A DNA stretch of 64,000 bases from Winogradskyella schleiferi (GTDB lineage Bacteria > Bacteroidota > Bacteroidia > Flavobacteriales > Flavobacteriaceae). Where the stretch lies: positions 2,324,501-2,388,500 of the forward strand of contig NZ_CP053351.1 of the NCBI RefSeq assembly GCF_013394655.1, written 5' to 3'. The notes below the pieces were generated by a model that did not search any database, had not been told where the DNA came from, and worked only from the letters and a program-made list of their open reading frames with translations. The position numbers and the translations under genes were made by a program. Positions 1 through 8,858 of the stretch are shown one piece after another; the stretch's first letter is position 1, and the number at the start of each line of letters is the position of its first letter.

Positions 1-137
1 AAGCTCAGGATAAAATAAAGTCGAAGTGCTTTTAAAAAAATAGTATCACACAAATAATACAAAGAAGTCTCTAAGTTCCACAAAGAATTTGAAACTATAT
101 AAAATATAAATTACCAGACACCGCTTTGCGCCTTGGC

Positions 138-155
138 TCCTGATAGCTATCGGGA
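138..155. repeat. Short dispersed palindrome upstream of the carboxylase gene
   Basis: The centre TGATAGCTATCG is an almost perfect inverted repeat, with outer arms TCCTGATAG and CTATCGGGA. From memory, this CCCGATAGCTATCGGG type of palindrome is common between genes in flavobacteria. It lies 29 bases before the start codon at 184. No gene is seen in bases 1-183, which are otherwise AT-rich. Confidence 0.5.
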
Positions 156-183
156 TTGCAAGAAAAAATAAAATTAAACAAGC

Positions 184-1725
184 ATGAACAACAACATCAA
201 AACCCTCAATACTAAAATAGAACAAGCCAAATTAGGAGGAGGTCAAGCAAGAATAGATAAACAACACCAGAAGAAAAAACTAACCGCAAGAGAACGTGTA
301 ATGTATCTATTAGACAATCATTCTTTTGAAGAAATAGGCGCGTTAGTCACACACAGAACCAAAAGTTTTGGAATGGACAAGCAAGTTTTCTATGGCGATG
401 GTGTGGTCACAGGTTACGGAACAGTCAACGGCAAATTGGTTTACGTTTTTGCTCAAGATTTTACCGTTTTCGGCGGTTCTCTATCTGAAACCCATGCCGA
501 AAAAATCTGTAAGATTATGGATATGGCTGTTAATGTTGGAGCACCAATTATAGGTCTTAATGATTCTGGTGGCGCACGTATTCAGGAAGGTGTAAGGTCA
601 TTGGCTGGGTATGCCGATATATTTTATAGAAATGTACAGGCTTCTGGAGTGATTCCTCAAATTTCTGCCATTATGGGTCCTTGTGCTGGTGGAGCCGTTT
701 ATTCGCCGGCTATGACAGATTTTACATTGATGGTTCAAGATACTAGCTATATGTTTGTTACAGGTCCTAACGTGGTAAAAACAGTAACCAATGAAGAGGT
801 AACAAGTGAAGAATTAGGTGGCGCAAGTGTGCATTCGTCCAAATCTGGTGTCGCTCATAAAACGGCCACCAATGATGTGGAATGTTTAGAGCATATTAAA
901 AAACTGTTGGGTTATCTGCCGCAAAGTAATAAAGAAAAAGTAGAGGCACTTCCATTTGAACTTAAGGAAGAAGTTAGAGAATCCTTAGCAACCATAGTTC
1001 CTGAGAATCCTAATAAACCCTACGATATGCATCAAGTGATTGAAGGTATCATTGATGAGGATTCATTTTATGAAATCCATAAGGATTATGCAGAAAACAT
1101 CATCGTAGGATTTGCGCGTTTAGGAGGAAGAAGTATTGGGATTGTAGCTAACCAACCGATGTTTTTAGCTGGTGTATTGGACGTAAACAGTTCTAAAAAA
1201 GCAGCTCGTTTTGTACGTTTTTGCGATTGTTTCAATATTCCCTTGTTGGTATTGGAAGACGTACCAGGATTTTTACCAGGAACTGACCAAGAGTGGAATG
1301 GTATTATTGTTAACGGTGCAAAATTATTATACGCCTTCAGCGAATCAACTGTCCCAAGAATTACCGTAATTACCAGAAAAGCCTATGGAGGCGCTTACGA
1401 TGTAATGAATTCTAAACACATTGGCGCAGACATGAATTTCGCTTGGCCAAATGCCGAAATCGCCGTAATGGGCGCTAAAGGAGCTGCGGAAATTATATTT
1501 AAGCGCGACATCTCTGCGGCAGAGGATAAAGAAGCCAAATGGAAAGAAAAAGAAGCGGAATATGCAGAACTTTTCGCCAATCCATACAGTGCAGCTGAAC
1601 GTGGTTTTGTAGATGAAGTCATCTTACCTAAATATACCAGACGTAAATTAATAAAAGCGTTTAGTATGCTTGAAAATAAGGATGTTGTACGTCCTAATCG
1701 TAAGCATGGAAATATTCCACTTTAA
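184..1725 (+). CDS. pccB: Acyl-CoA carboxylase, beta (carboxyltransferase) subunit
   Basis: This is the carboxyltransferase subunit of a biotin-dependent acyl-CoA carboxylase, most likely propionyl-CoA carboxylase, which moves the carboxyl group from carboxybiotin to the acyl-CoA in the cytoplasm. The 513 residues match the usual length of about 510-540. The N-terminal crotonase-like half carries [12 protein letters not shown] and [16 protein letters not shown], the glycine-rich acyl-CoA and oxyanion segments. The C-terminal half carries [14 protein letters not shown] and [18 protein letters not shown]. The biotinylated alpha subunit is not in the window, so the partner is encoded elsewhere or to the left. 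A methylmalonyl-CoA decarboxylase alpha subunit is related, but this looks like PccB. The gene converges on the ABC exporter gene with only two bases between the stops. Confidence 0.93.
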   Translation: MNNNIKTLNTKIEQAKLGGGQARIDKQHQKKKLTARERVMYLLDNHSFEEIGALVTHRTKSFGMDKQVFYGDGVVTGYGTVNGKLVYVFAQDFTVFGGSLSETHAEKICKIMDMAVNVGAPIIGLNDSGGARIQEGVRSLAGYADIFYRNVQASGVIPQISAIMGPCAGGAVYSPAMTDFTLMVQDTSYMFVTGPNVVKTVTNEEVTSEELGGASVHSSKSGVAHKTATNDVECLEHIKKLLGYLPQSNKEKVEALPFELKEEVRESLATIVPENPNKPYDMHQVIEGIIDEDSFYEIHKDYAENIIVGFARLGGRSIGIVANQPMFLAGVLDVNSSKKAARFVRFCDCFNIPLLVLEDVPGFLPGTDQEWNGIIVNGAKLLYAFSESTVPRITVITRKAYGGAYDVMNSKHIGADMNFAWPNAEIAVMGAKGAAEIIFKRDISAAEDKEAKWKEKEAEYAELFANPYSAAERGFVDEVILPKYTRRKLIKAFSMLENKDVVRPNRKHGNIPL

Positions 1726-1727
1726 GC

Positions 1728-3500
1728 TTATATCTTAGCCTGAAACGTATATAAATCGTAATAACGACCTTCAGCTTTTAACAACTCATCATGGGTGCCT
1801 CGTTCCGCGATTCTACCATTTTCTATGACTAGAATTTGATCCGCTTTTTTGATGGTGCTCAAACGGTGGGCTATGACAATGGTAGTTCTATTATTTGTTA
1901 ATTCGGATAAACTTTTTTGAATCAACCCTTCACTTTCGGTATCTAAATTCGACGTCGCTTCATCCAAAATAATAATCTTGGGATCTGCTAATATCGCTCT
2001 GGCAATGGCAATACGTTGACGTTGTCCTCCAGACAATTTCACACCACGTTCACCAATTAAGGTTTCCAAACCATCATCAAAACGATCCGTAAATTCATTG
2101 ACATAGGCTGCTTTTACCGCATTTTGTAATTGTACTTCGGACGCATTTGGCCTTGGAAACATGATATTTTCTCGGATGGTGCCTTCAAATAAAAATTCAT
2201 CTTGAAGCACAACACCTAAATGCTTCCTAAAACTGCTCAATTTAACTTTAGATAAATCCTGACCGTCAACCGTAATGATACCTGAATCAGGATTTAAAAA
2301 CGTGGCGGACAATCCAGCAATGGTGGATTTGCCAGAACCAGAACTCCCAACCAAGGCGATTACAGAACCTGAAGGCGCTTCAAAATTGATGTTATGTAAC
2401 ACAGGCTTTCCTTCCTCATATGAAAACGAGACATTATTGAATTTGATATCGCCTTTAACAGTTTCCAATTCATTGGTTCTGGCTTCCTGTTCATCTTCGG
2501 TTGCCAAATTCATTAATTCTTCGGTACGATCCAAACCAGCTAAGGCTTCAGTCAATTGACTGCCAATGTTACTCATTTGTACAATTGGTGCAATCATAAA
2601 TCCGAGAATTAGCGTGAAGAACAGAAAATCACCAGTAGTCATACCACCTTCAATCATATAATAACCACCGATTCCCATGATTCCTGTGGTAGCTACTCCG
2701 ATTAAAAAGGTTGAAGAGCTCGTCATTAATGCCGTTGCTGTTAAACTCTTTTTGACATTTTGATATAAACGCTCTACGCCAAGCTCAAAAGTTTTGTTTT
2801 CCTGTTCTTCAGCGTTAAAAGCTTTAATAACACGAACACCAGCTAAAGTTTCGGTTAATCTGCCAGTAACCTCAGCATTTATCTTTCCTCTGGTTCTAAA
2901 AATAGGTCTTATATATTTAAATGCTTTTAAAGCTATAATACCAAATAATGATAAGGGCACAAAAACAAATAAGGTCATCCATGCATTCAATTTTATTAAA
3001 ATTATCAATGACACGATGGCCGTAAACGAACCTCCAACGAGTTGAACCAATCCTGTCCCTATTAAATTCCGAACGCCTTCAACATCACTCATAATCCTAG
3101 AAACCAAAGCGCCTGATTTTGTATTATCGAAAAAACTAATCGGTAAGGAGAGGACTTTCTTCTGGACTTGTGCACGTAACTCTGAAATTAAATATTGTGC
3201 TTGTACACTTAATATTCGCGTTAATAAAAATGACGTTACAGCTTGAACCAAAATTGCAGCGATGACAATTCCAATCAATGTATAAAGTCCATCAAAATCC
3301 TTATTCGGTACTACATCATCTAAAAGTACTTTACTTTGCCATGGCAAAATAAGTCCTGACAAACTGCGAATGACAATAAGTATCAAACCAATAAACACCA
3401 AATTACGTCTTGGCCAGATAATGGTCTTAAAAGCCGTTGCCATAGTTACTTTTGGCTTATCGTTTTTTGATCTTTTCGGCTGCTCTTTTAAGTGTTGCAT
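1728..3500 (-). CDS. ABC exporter, fused membrane and ATPase domains (MsbA-like)
   Basis: A half-size ABC exporter that would act as a homodimer in the inner membrane, exporting a lipid or drug-like substrate; the substrate cannot be read from sequence. Residues about 30-320 form the six-helix type-I transmembrane domain. The ATPase domain follows, with Walker A GSSGSGKST, signature LSGGQRQRIAIARA, Walker B IIILDEATSNLD and the H-loop IVIAHRLSTI, all intact. The 590-residue length is normal for MsbA/BmrA types. The start at 3500 leaves a leader of about 20 bases after a good -7 box on the minus strand. It stands alone: its 3' neighbour converges, and the DinB-like gene upstream has its own gap. 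Confidence 0.9.
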   Translation of the reverse strand: MQHLKEQPKRSKNDKPKVTMATAFKTIIWPRRNLVFIGLILIVIRSLSGLILPWQSKVLLDDVVPNKDFDGLYTLIGIVIAAILVQAVTSFLLTRILSVQAQYLISELRAQVQKKVLSLPISFFDNTKSGALVSRIMSDVEGVRNLIGTGLVQLVGGSFTAIVSLIILIKLNAWMTLFVFVPLSLFGIIALKAFKYIRPIFRTRGKINAEVTGRLTETLAGVRVIKAFNAEEQENKTFELGVERLYQNVKKSLTATALMTSSSTFLIGVATTGIMGIGGYYMIEGGMTTGDFLFFTLILGFMIAPIVQMSNIGSQLTEALAGLDRTEELMNLATEDEQEARTNELETVKGDIKFNNVSFSYEEGKPVLHNINFEAPSGSVIALVGSSGSGKSTIAGLSATFLNPDSGIITVDGQDLSKVKLSSFRKHLGVVLQDEFLFEGTIRENIMFPRPNASEVQLQNAVKAAYVNEFTDRFDDGLETLIGERGVKLSGGQRQRIAIARAILADPKIIILDEATSNLDTESEGLIQKSLSELTNNRTTIVIAHRLSTIKKADQILVIENGRIAERGTHDELLKAEGRYYDLYTFQAKI

Positions 3501-3519
3501 GTTTAATGTTAAGTTTGTA

Positions 3520-3527
3520 CAAAGATA
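3520..3527 (-). promoter_or_regulatory. Bacteroidota -7 box TATCTTTG for the ABC exporter gene
   Basis: On the minus strand the sequence reads TATCTTTG, a perfect match to the TAnnTTTG element, 19 bases before the start codon at 3500. No clear TTG -33 element is seen at the usual distance. Confidence 0.6.
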
Positions 3528-3567
3528 CGCTTACAAATCGTTTGAATTGGGAAACGATAAATTGAAG

Positions 3568-4011
3568 TTAATCCAACAAACGTCTATGGTAATTAATCTG
3601 TCCTAAATGATAGGCCAAGTGCATCGATAAGTGAACTAAGAAATATTCGGTTGTCATAGTAGCTTCAAACTCGCGACGCTTATATTCTTTTTGCAAATCT
3701 TCATCTGTTAAATTTTTCAAAGTGGTTTCTACGACCACAATGGTGTCTTCAACTTGCTTAATCAATTCAGATTTTGGAACATCTTTAAGTGTAAATTCCA
3801 ATTCCCGCTGTCTCACATATCCTGTATCACCAAAAACTGAACCCATAAAATGATTCAAATTTCCAATGAGATGAAGACATAAAGTTCCAGCTGAGTTGCT
3901 AATTGAACCATTTACTTTCCATAGATTGGATTCATTCTTATAAAGTTTAAGTTCCTCAATTAACTGGTTGAGATCTCTTTTAAATAATTTGATCAATGTG
4001 TCTGTTAGCAT
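3568..4011 (-). CDS. DinB-superfamily protein
   Basis: A 147-residue predicted four-helix-bundle protein of the DinB/YfiT superfamily. These are usually metal-binding cytoplasmic proteins; some members are thiol S-transferases that use bacillithiol or mycothiol, and others have no known role. A histidine cluster near the C-terminus (HLSMHLAYHLGQINYH) and an earlier LHLIGNLNHF segment fit the family's metal-binding histidines. I chose the ATG at 4011. The longer reading frame to 4197 runs over the divergent MFS gene and adds residues that do not look like a protein start. This genome makes bacillithiol (bshA at 13842), which makes a thiol-transferase role possible; that is an inference only. 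Confidence 0.75.
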   Translation of the reverse strand: MLTDTLIKLFKRDLNQLIEELKLYKNESNLWKVNGSISNSAGTLCLHLIGNLNHFMGSVFGDTGYVRQRELEFTLKDVPKSELIKQVEDTIVVVETTLKNLTDEDLQKEYKRREFEATMTTEYFLVHLSMHLAYHLGQINYHRRLLD

Positions 4012-4082
4012 AGCATGTAATTTATGAATAATATTATCTGATATTAGAATAACATCTATCCAAAAATAGTCAATAATTGACT

Positions 4083-4090
4083 TACTTTTG
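4083..4090 (+). promoter_or_regulatory. -7 box TACTTTTG directly before the MFS gene
   Basis: TACTTTTG fits TAnnTTTG exactly and ends five bases before the ATG at 4095. If it is used, transcription would begin at or next to the start codon, giving a leaderless message. Confidence 0.5.
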
Positions 4091-4094
4091 CGCC

Positions 4095-5300
4095 ATGAAA
4101 AATCAAAAACGGTCACAGTTGGAATTTGTGGTATTAATGGCGGCTTTAATGTCCATTGTAGCCTTGTCCATCGATGCTGTTTTGCCAGCTTTACCAAAAA
4201 TTGGTGATAATTTAAATAGTATTAATGAAACTGAAAATCAAAAGCTAATTACAACCATATTTTTAGGCTTAGGATTTGGACAACTTGTTTTCGGCCCGTT
4301 ATCGGATAGTTTTGGACGCAAACCTATGGTTTATTTTGGTTTTGCTGTCTTTGTTCTGGCGTCTATTATTTGTGTTACCACAAAAAACTTTGAGATGATG
4401 CTTTTAGGACGCGTATTACAAGGTGTGGGCTTATCGTCTCCAAGGACTATGAGTATTGCTATAGTAAGGGATTCTTACAGTGGAGATCATATGGCAAAGA
4501 TTTTATCTATCGTTACTATGACTTTTATTTTAGTGCCAGTGATAGCGCCAATGTTGGGTCAGTTTTTATTGCATCATTTTGGGTGGCAATCTATTTTTAC
4601 GTTCAATTTGGTCTTTGGGGCACTAATCATGTTATGGTTTTGGAGACGACAGCCTGAAACACTTCATGAAGCCTATCAAAAGACATTTCGATTATCTATT
4701 TTTAAATCTGGAAGCATTACTTTCTTTAGGATAAAATCTGCTATTATTTATACTTTGCTATCAGGATTAGTGACGGGTTCCTTTATGGTCTATTTAAGCA
4801 CTTCTCAGCAAATATTTCAAGTGCAGTATGATTTGGGAGATTACTTTCCTTACATATTTGGGAGTTTAGCCATTACCATTGGTTTAGCAACGTTTTTGAA
4901 TAGTGCAATAGTGATGCGATTCGGGATGTGGAATTTAGTCAACATCGCCTTATTGGCTTTTGTGATGATCTCGCTAATATATGTGATTCTATTTTGGTCA
5001 GGTGCAAATCCTCCAATAGAAATACTAGTGCTATTTTTAATACTTCAGTTTACCAGCGTTGCGTTCTTATTTGGGAATTATAGAGCCTTGGCAATGCAAC
5101 CTTTAGGTCATATTGCAGGCATTGGTTCTGCACTTAACGGTTTCATATCTACTGTAATGGCTGTGCCAATTGCCAACTATATTGGCAGCTTTGTAAAAAC
5201 TTCGGCCTTACCTCTTTTTATAGGTTTTTTGATCACAGGAGTTATTGGGTTGATTTTGTTTTATAGTGTGAAGAAACCCATCAGAGAAATACGCGCTTAA
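4095..5300 (+). CDS. MFS exporter, Bcr/CflA (bicyclomycin resistance-like) family
   Basis: A 401-residue inner-membrane proton-driven exporter with about twelve hydrophobic segments. The Bcr/CflA drug-efflux family is supported by the early ALSIDAVLPALPKIG, by GFGQLVFGPLSDSFGRKP (the loop 2-3 MFS signature) and by LGRVLQGVGLSSPRT in the fourth helix. The substrate is unknown; relatives export bicyclomycin, chloramphenicol or sulfonamides. I start at the ATG at 4095 (MKNQKRSQ). The in-frame ATG at 4077 lies upstream of a promoter-like box and would add a poor MTYFCA leader. Its 3' end overlaps the convergent YciO/TsaC-like gene by four bases. Confidence 0.88.
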   Translation: MKNQKRSQLEFVVLMAALMSIVALSIDAVLPALPKIGDNLNSINETENQKLITTIFLGLGFGQLVFGPLSDSFGRKPMVYFGFAVFVLASIICVTTKNFEMMLLGRVLQGVGLSSPRTMSIAIVRDSYSGDHMAKILSIVTMTFILVPVIAPMLGQFLLHHFGWQSIFTFNLVFGALIMLWFWRRQPETLHEAYQKTFRLSIFKSGSITFFRIKSAIIYTLLSGLVTGSFMVYLSTSQQIFQVQYDLGDYFPYIFGSLAITIGLATFLNSAIVMRFGMWNLVNIALLAFVMISLIYVILFWSGANPPIEILVLFLILQFTSVAFLFGNYRALAMQPLGHIAGIGSALNGFISTVMAVPIANYIGSFVKTSALPLFIGFLITGVIGLILFYSVKKPIREIRA

Positions 5301-5917
5301 AAAATCTCTAAACCACCTTTACCTTCTCTAATAACCTCAGGTGGTTCCACAGACAAATCAATAATCGTTGAAGCTTCATTGTCTCCATAACCGCCATCAA
5401 TGACCATATCGACCAAATTATCCCACTTTTCGAGAATTAATTCTGGATCTGTAGTGTATTCTATCACTTCATCCTCATCCCTTATGGACGTAGAAACTAT
5501 AGGATTTCCAAGGGCAGCAACTATGGCCAACGCTATGGAATTATCGGGAACCCTTATCCCAACGGTTTTTCGTTTTTTGAATGGGTTCGGTAAGCTTTTT
5601 GAACCAGGTAAGATAAATGTATAAGGGCCTGGCAAGGCTCTTTTTAAAATTTTAAACGTCGTGGTATCGATCTGTTTTACGTAATCACTCAAATTACTTA
5701 AGTCTTCACAAACGAATGAAAAATTGGACTTTTCAAGTTTCACGCCTTTAATTTGCGCAATACGCTCCAAAGCTTTCATGTTAGTTATATCGCAACCCAA
5801 TCCATAAACGGTGTCCGTCGGATAAATTACCAATCCGCCATTCTTTAGCACCTTAATTACCTTTTGTATTTCCTTTTGATTCGGATTTTCAGGGTATATT
5901 TTAATAAACTCAGCCAT
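5297..5917 (-). CDS. YrdC-domain protein, YciO-like / threonylcarbamoyl-AMP synthase family
   Basis: A 206-residue member of the Sua5/YciO/YrdC family. Family members make threonylcarbamoyl-AMP for the t6A37 modification of tRNA, or are YciO paralogues of unclear role. NGGLVIYPTDTVYGLGCD is the family's opening nucleotide-binding segment, and GPYTFILPGSK and KRKTVGIRVPDN follow. Length and the LEKSNFSFVCEDLSNLSDY region resemble E. coli YciO (also about 206 residues) more than TsaC. The TsaC motif KxR-SxN is not well kept here, since KLEKSNFS stands in its place. Automatic pipelines would probably call it threonylcarbamoyladenylate synthase. Whether it is the cell's essential t6A enzyme or the paralogue cannot be settled from this window. 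Confidence 0.85.
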   Translation of the reverse strand: MAEFIKIYPENPNQKEIQKVIKVLKNGGLVIYPTDTVYGLGCDITNMKALERIAQIKGVKLEKSNFSFVCEDLSNLSDYVKQIDTTTFKILKRALPGPYTFILPGSKSLPNPFKKRKTVGIRVPDNSIALAIVAALGNPIVSTSIRDEDEVIEYTTDPELILEKWDNLVDMVIDGGYGDNEASTIIDLSVEPPEVIREGKGGLEIF

Positions 5918-5966
5918 AATAAGTATCTTTCAAATACGTTTATACAAAGTAACTATATTTTTCAAT

Positions 5967-6830
5967 ATGAAGCCACTAAAAATAGTATTCATCTTTTTGC
6001 TTTCAATTTCTACCTTGATGTCTTGTACGTCTGATAATTCTGATGACCCGGAAATTGAAGTCTTAAATCCACTTGAAGTTTACGAAGAACTGAATATTTC
6101 TTATGGCAACGAGAACGGCCAAGTGTTCGATCTGTACTTGCCTGCAAACCGTACTTCAGCGACTAAAACGGTCATTTTGGTTCATGGAGGTGGCTGGACT
6201 TCTGGAGATAAAGTGGATATGAGTCCCTATGCAGCATACATAAAAGATCAAATGCCTGGATATGCCGTTGTGAATATGAATTATAGATTGGCAGATAATG
6301 ACAACCCACCTTATCCGATGCAGATCAATGATATCACAAGCGTTGTTAACTATTTAGAAACTAACGAGAATTTCTATACCATTTCTGATGATATCGGTTT
6401 TGTTGGTGTGAGTGCTGGTGCCCATTTATCGTTATTGTGGAGCTATGCTTTTGACACAGACAATCAAGTAGATATGGTCTGCAGCGTGGTTGGACCGACT
6501 AATTTTACCGATCCAGCTTACTTAAACAACACAGATCCGTTACTGCAAGACATCATAGATGCATTTGGAGTTGATCCCTCTATACCATTTTTAGAAGAAG
6601 CGAGTCCTTATCATCGCGTTACCGCTTCTGCGCCACCAACCATTTTGTTTTATGGAGGTCAAGATCCGTTAATCCCTACAAGTCAAGGAACAGCCATGCG
6701 AGATAAACTTGAGGAATTGAATGTTACACATGAATTCACCTTATATCCTACGGAAGGTCATGTTTGGTTTGGGCTTAATTTGTTGGATACGACTTTAAAA
6801 TTGAAAGCTTTTATTGAAACACATTTATAG
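5967..6830 (+). CDS. Lipoprotein alpha/beta-hydrolase (carboxylesterase-like)
   Basis: An exported lipoprotein esterase of 287 residues. A type II signal peptide ends in the lipobox LMSC, with Cys20 as the lipid anchor, followed by an acidic stretch that in Bacteroidota may favour surface export. The hydrolase core has the oxyanion motif HGGGW (residues 73-77), the nucleophile elbow GVSAGA with Ser149, Asp233 in GGQDPLIP and His265 in EGHVW, so the triad is complete. HGGGW puts it near the hormone-sensitive-lipase and BD-FAE esterases; the natural ester is unknown. It runs in the same direction as the exported protease and CBM48-like genes that follow. Confidence 0.88.
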   Translation: MKPLKIVFIFLLSISTLMSCTSDNSDDPEIEVLNPLEVYEELNISYGNENGQVFDLYLPANRTSATKTVILVHGGGWTSGDKVDMSPYAAYIKDQMPGYAVVNMNYRLADNDNPPYPMQINDITSVVNYLETNENFYTISDDIGFVGVSAGAHLSLLWSYAFDTDNQVDMVCSVVGPTNFTDPAYLNNTDPLLQDIIDAFGVDPSIPFLEEASPYHRVTASAPPTILFYGGQDPLIPTSQGTAMRDKLEELNVTHEFTLYPTEGHVWFGLNLLDTTLKLKAFIETHL

Positions 6831-6912
6831 CGTTTAGTCATAAAATTCAATTTAAAAATGTTAAAAATTTAAAATAGTGTAACAATACTAGTAGATTCAT
6901 AGTCTATTAAGT

Positions 6913-7872
6913 ATGCATCAGTCAATCAAAATCATCATCGTCTTGTTTATTTCAGCAAAACTCTTTGCTACGGAATATAACCCTCCTATTGTTTTTACCA
7001 AAGCAGAATTTGTAAATGCGTCAACCACAAGGATTCCATTTAAAGTTATTGACCAACTTATTGTAGTTGAAGTTGAATTATTGGATAAGGAAGGTAATTT
7101 TATTATTGATACCGGTTCTGAGACATTGATACTAAATAGTGTTCATTTTAAGCATTCAAGACGATACAGGAACGATGGAGAGCAACGAAGTGGAGTTCAT
7201 CGTGAAATTGAAAATGTAAAAGCCAAATACCTTGATGCGTTGAGTTTGGAAGATTTTCGTTTAGAAAACTTAAATGCCGATGTGATTGATTTATCCCATA
7301 TTGAAAAGATTAAAAAAATTGAAGTTTTAGGAATTATTGGTTACAGCATATTGAAGGAATTTGAAGTCTTTATCGATATGCACCTAAATCAAATTACCTT
7401 AACAAAAATAGATAAGAACGGCGAACTTTTATCTCATAAAGTATATGCTGAAACCATTAACGACAGTATTGATTTTCAATTAAAAAGGCACACCATAATT
7501 ATTGATGCAAAAATCGGCAACAATGACGTGAAATTTGGATTGGACACAGGTGCAGAGTATAATCAATTGAATAAAAATCTAGATTCAGAAATTTTAGACT
7601 ATTTTTATCCTAGCAAAGAATTAAAGCTAACAGGTGCTAGTGGTAAGCAAATGAAAGTTATGGCAGGGAAATTGTATAGAGTTAAGTTGAACGATTCAAT
7701 TTACTTTGGCCCAATGAAAACTGTACTAACTAATTTAAGACAAATGAACAGTGCATTTAGCAGCCATCTCGATGGCATATTAGGCTTTGAATTTTTCGCT
7801 CAACAACGAACGATTATTAATTACAAAAAACAGAAACTCTATTTTATTAAGTTTCCGATTATAAAGCCTTGA
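6913..7872 (+). CDS. Exported two-lobe retropepsin-like aspartic protease
   Basis: A 319-residue predicted periplasmic protein with an N-terminal signal peptide (about residues 1-20). It has two retropepsin-like lobes, each with an active-site-type motif: FIIDTGSE with Asp66 and FGLDTGAE with Asp211. Each lobe also has the downstream hydrophobic-glycine segment, EVLGIIGYSIL in the first and HLDGILGFEFF in the second. Two DTG motifs in one chain mean it could form a pepsin-like active site without dimerising. The substrate is unknown. Its stop codon overlaps the TTG start of the next gene, so the two are very probably co-translated. Confidence 0.82.
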   Translation: MHQSIKIIIVLFISAKLFATEYNPPIVFTKAEFVNASTTRIPFKVIDQLIVVEVELLDKEGNFIIDTGSETLILNSVHFKHSRRYRNDGEQRSGVHREIENVKAKYLDALSLEDFRLENLNADVIDLSHIEKIKKIEVLGIIGYSILKEFEVFIDMHLNQITLTKIDKNGELLSHKVYAETINDSIDFQLKRHTIIIDAKIGNNDVKFGLDTGAEYNQLNKNLDSEILDYFYPSKELKLTGASGKQMKVMAGKLYRVKLNDSIYFGPMKTVLTNLRQMNSAFSSHLDGILGFEFFAQQRTIINYKKQKLYFIKFPIIKP

Positions 7873-8813
7873 AAATAAAACAACACTTTCTTTTTTTTCT
7901 TCTCATCTCATTTCTGTGCGCCTTTAAATCCATGGCTCAAAGCAAAACTTTAAAGGGTTATGATATTAAAGGCGAAGACGTCATTTTTATATTTAATGTC
8001 AATGACTATCCTAATATCAAAAATAATGGAGATACAATTGATGATGTTTATGTTTCGGGAGAATTCAATAATTGGGCTTTAGATCAATGGCCAATGACCA
8101 AGATGAATGATTCTATTTATCAATTAAAAAAGGATCTGTCATTATTTACATCCGATTTTGGTTGGGAGTTTAAGTTTATAGTCAACGGTAAACACTGGGC
8201 AGAACCGACTCCAGACTTTGAAAATAGCGTCGGTGCCAAAGATCCATATGGCTTTCCCTTAATGGTTTATAATCTGAAATTTTATAGTGCCTTTGCTACC
8301 GATTATGGTAATGTGAATTTTAAGCTGAAAGGTTTTAAGGATGCCAAAAAAGTTATTTTGAGTGGTACGTTTAATCGATGGGATGAAACTGGTTTTATCA
8401 TGGAACCTACTGACGACGGTTGGGAAGTAACGCTACAACTAAAACCGGACATTTATGAATACAAATTCATCATTGATGGAAAATGGATGGAAGACCCACA
8501 AAATCCGTCAAAAATCGGAAATGAATACAGTAGCTACAATTCTGTTATTGACGTTCAAAAAAATGTGACGTTTCGATTATGTGATTTTGAAAATGCCAAT
8601 ACCGTAATCTTAAGTGGCGATTTTAATGATTGGTCTGAAGAAGACTATAAAATGACCAAAACCGATAATTGCTGGACGTACACTAAAAGATTATCCGGTG
8701 GAAAACATCATTACAAATATATTGTAGATGGCCAATGGATTACAGATCCTCATAATTCCGTAAAAGAATATGATGGCGAAGGGAATATCAACTCGGTCTG
8801 TATGGTAAAATAA
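7869..8813 (+). CDS. Exported protein with three tandem CBM48/AMPK-type glycogen-binding-like domains
   Basis: A 314-residue protein made of a signal peptide (cut after about FKSMAQS) and three repeated E-set domains. Each begins with the same pattern: VSGEFNNWALDQWPMTK, LSGTFNRWDETGFIMEP and LSGDFNDWSEEDYKMTK, followed by a YxYKFIxDGxW-type strand. This is the signature of CBM48 and AMPK-beta glycogen-binding modules. No catalytic domain is present, so it probably binds alpha-glucan or acts as a scaffold in the periplasm or on the surface. I accept the TTG start at 7869 because it overlaps the previous stop codon and restores the signal peptide. The first ATG would start at the cleavage site. 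Confidence 0.82.
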   Translation: MKIKQHFLFFLLISFLCAFKSMAQSKTLKGYDIKGEDVIFIFNVNDYPNIKNNGDTIDDVYVSGEFNNWALDQWPMTKMNDSIYQLKKDLSLFTSDFGWEFKFIVNGKHWAEPTPDFENSVGAKDPYGFPLMVYNLKFYSAFATDYGNVNFKLKGFKDAKKVILSGTFNRWDETGFIMEPTDDGWEVTLQLKPDIYEYKFIIDGKWMEDPQNPSKIGNEYSSYNSVIDVQKNVTFRLCDFENANTVILSGDFNDWSEEDYKMTKTDNCWTYTKRLSGGKHHYKYIVDGQWITDPHNSVKEYDGEGNINSVCMVK

Positions 8814-8858
8814 TTATGCATTTAAAAATTCAAGCGTCGCAAAAATTGTTTCCTTTCA

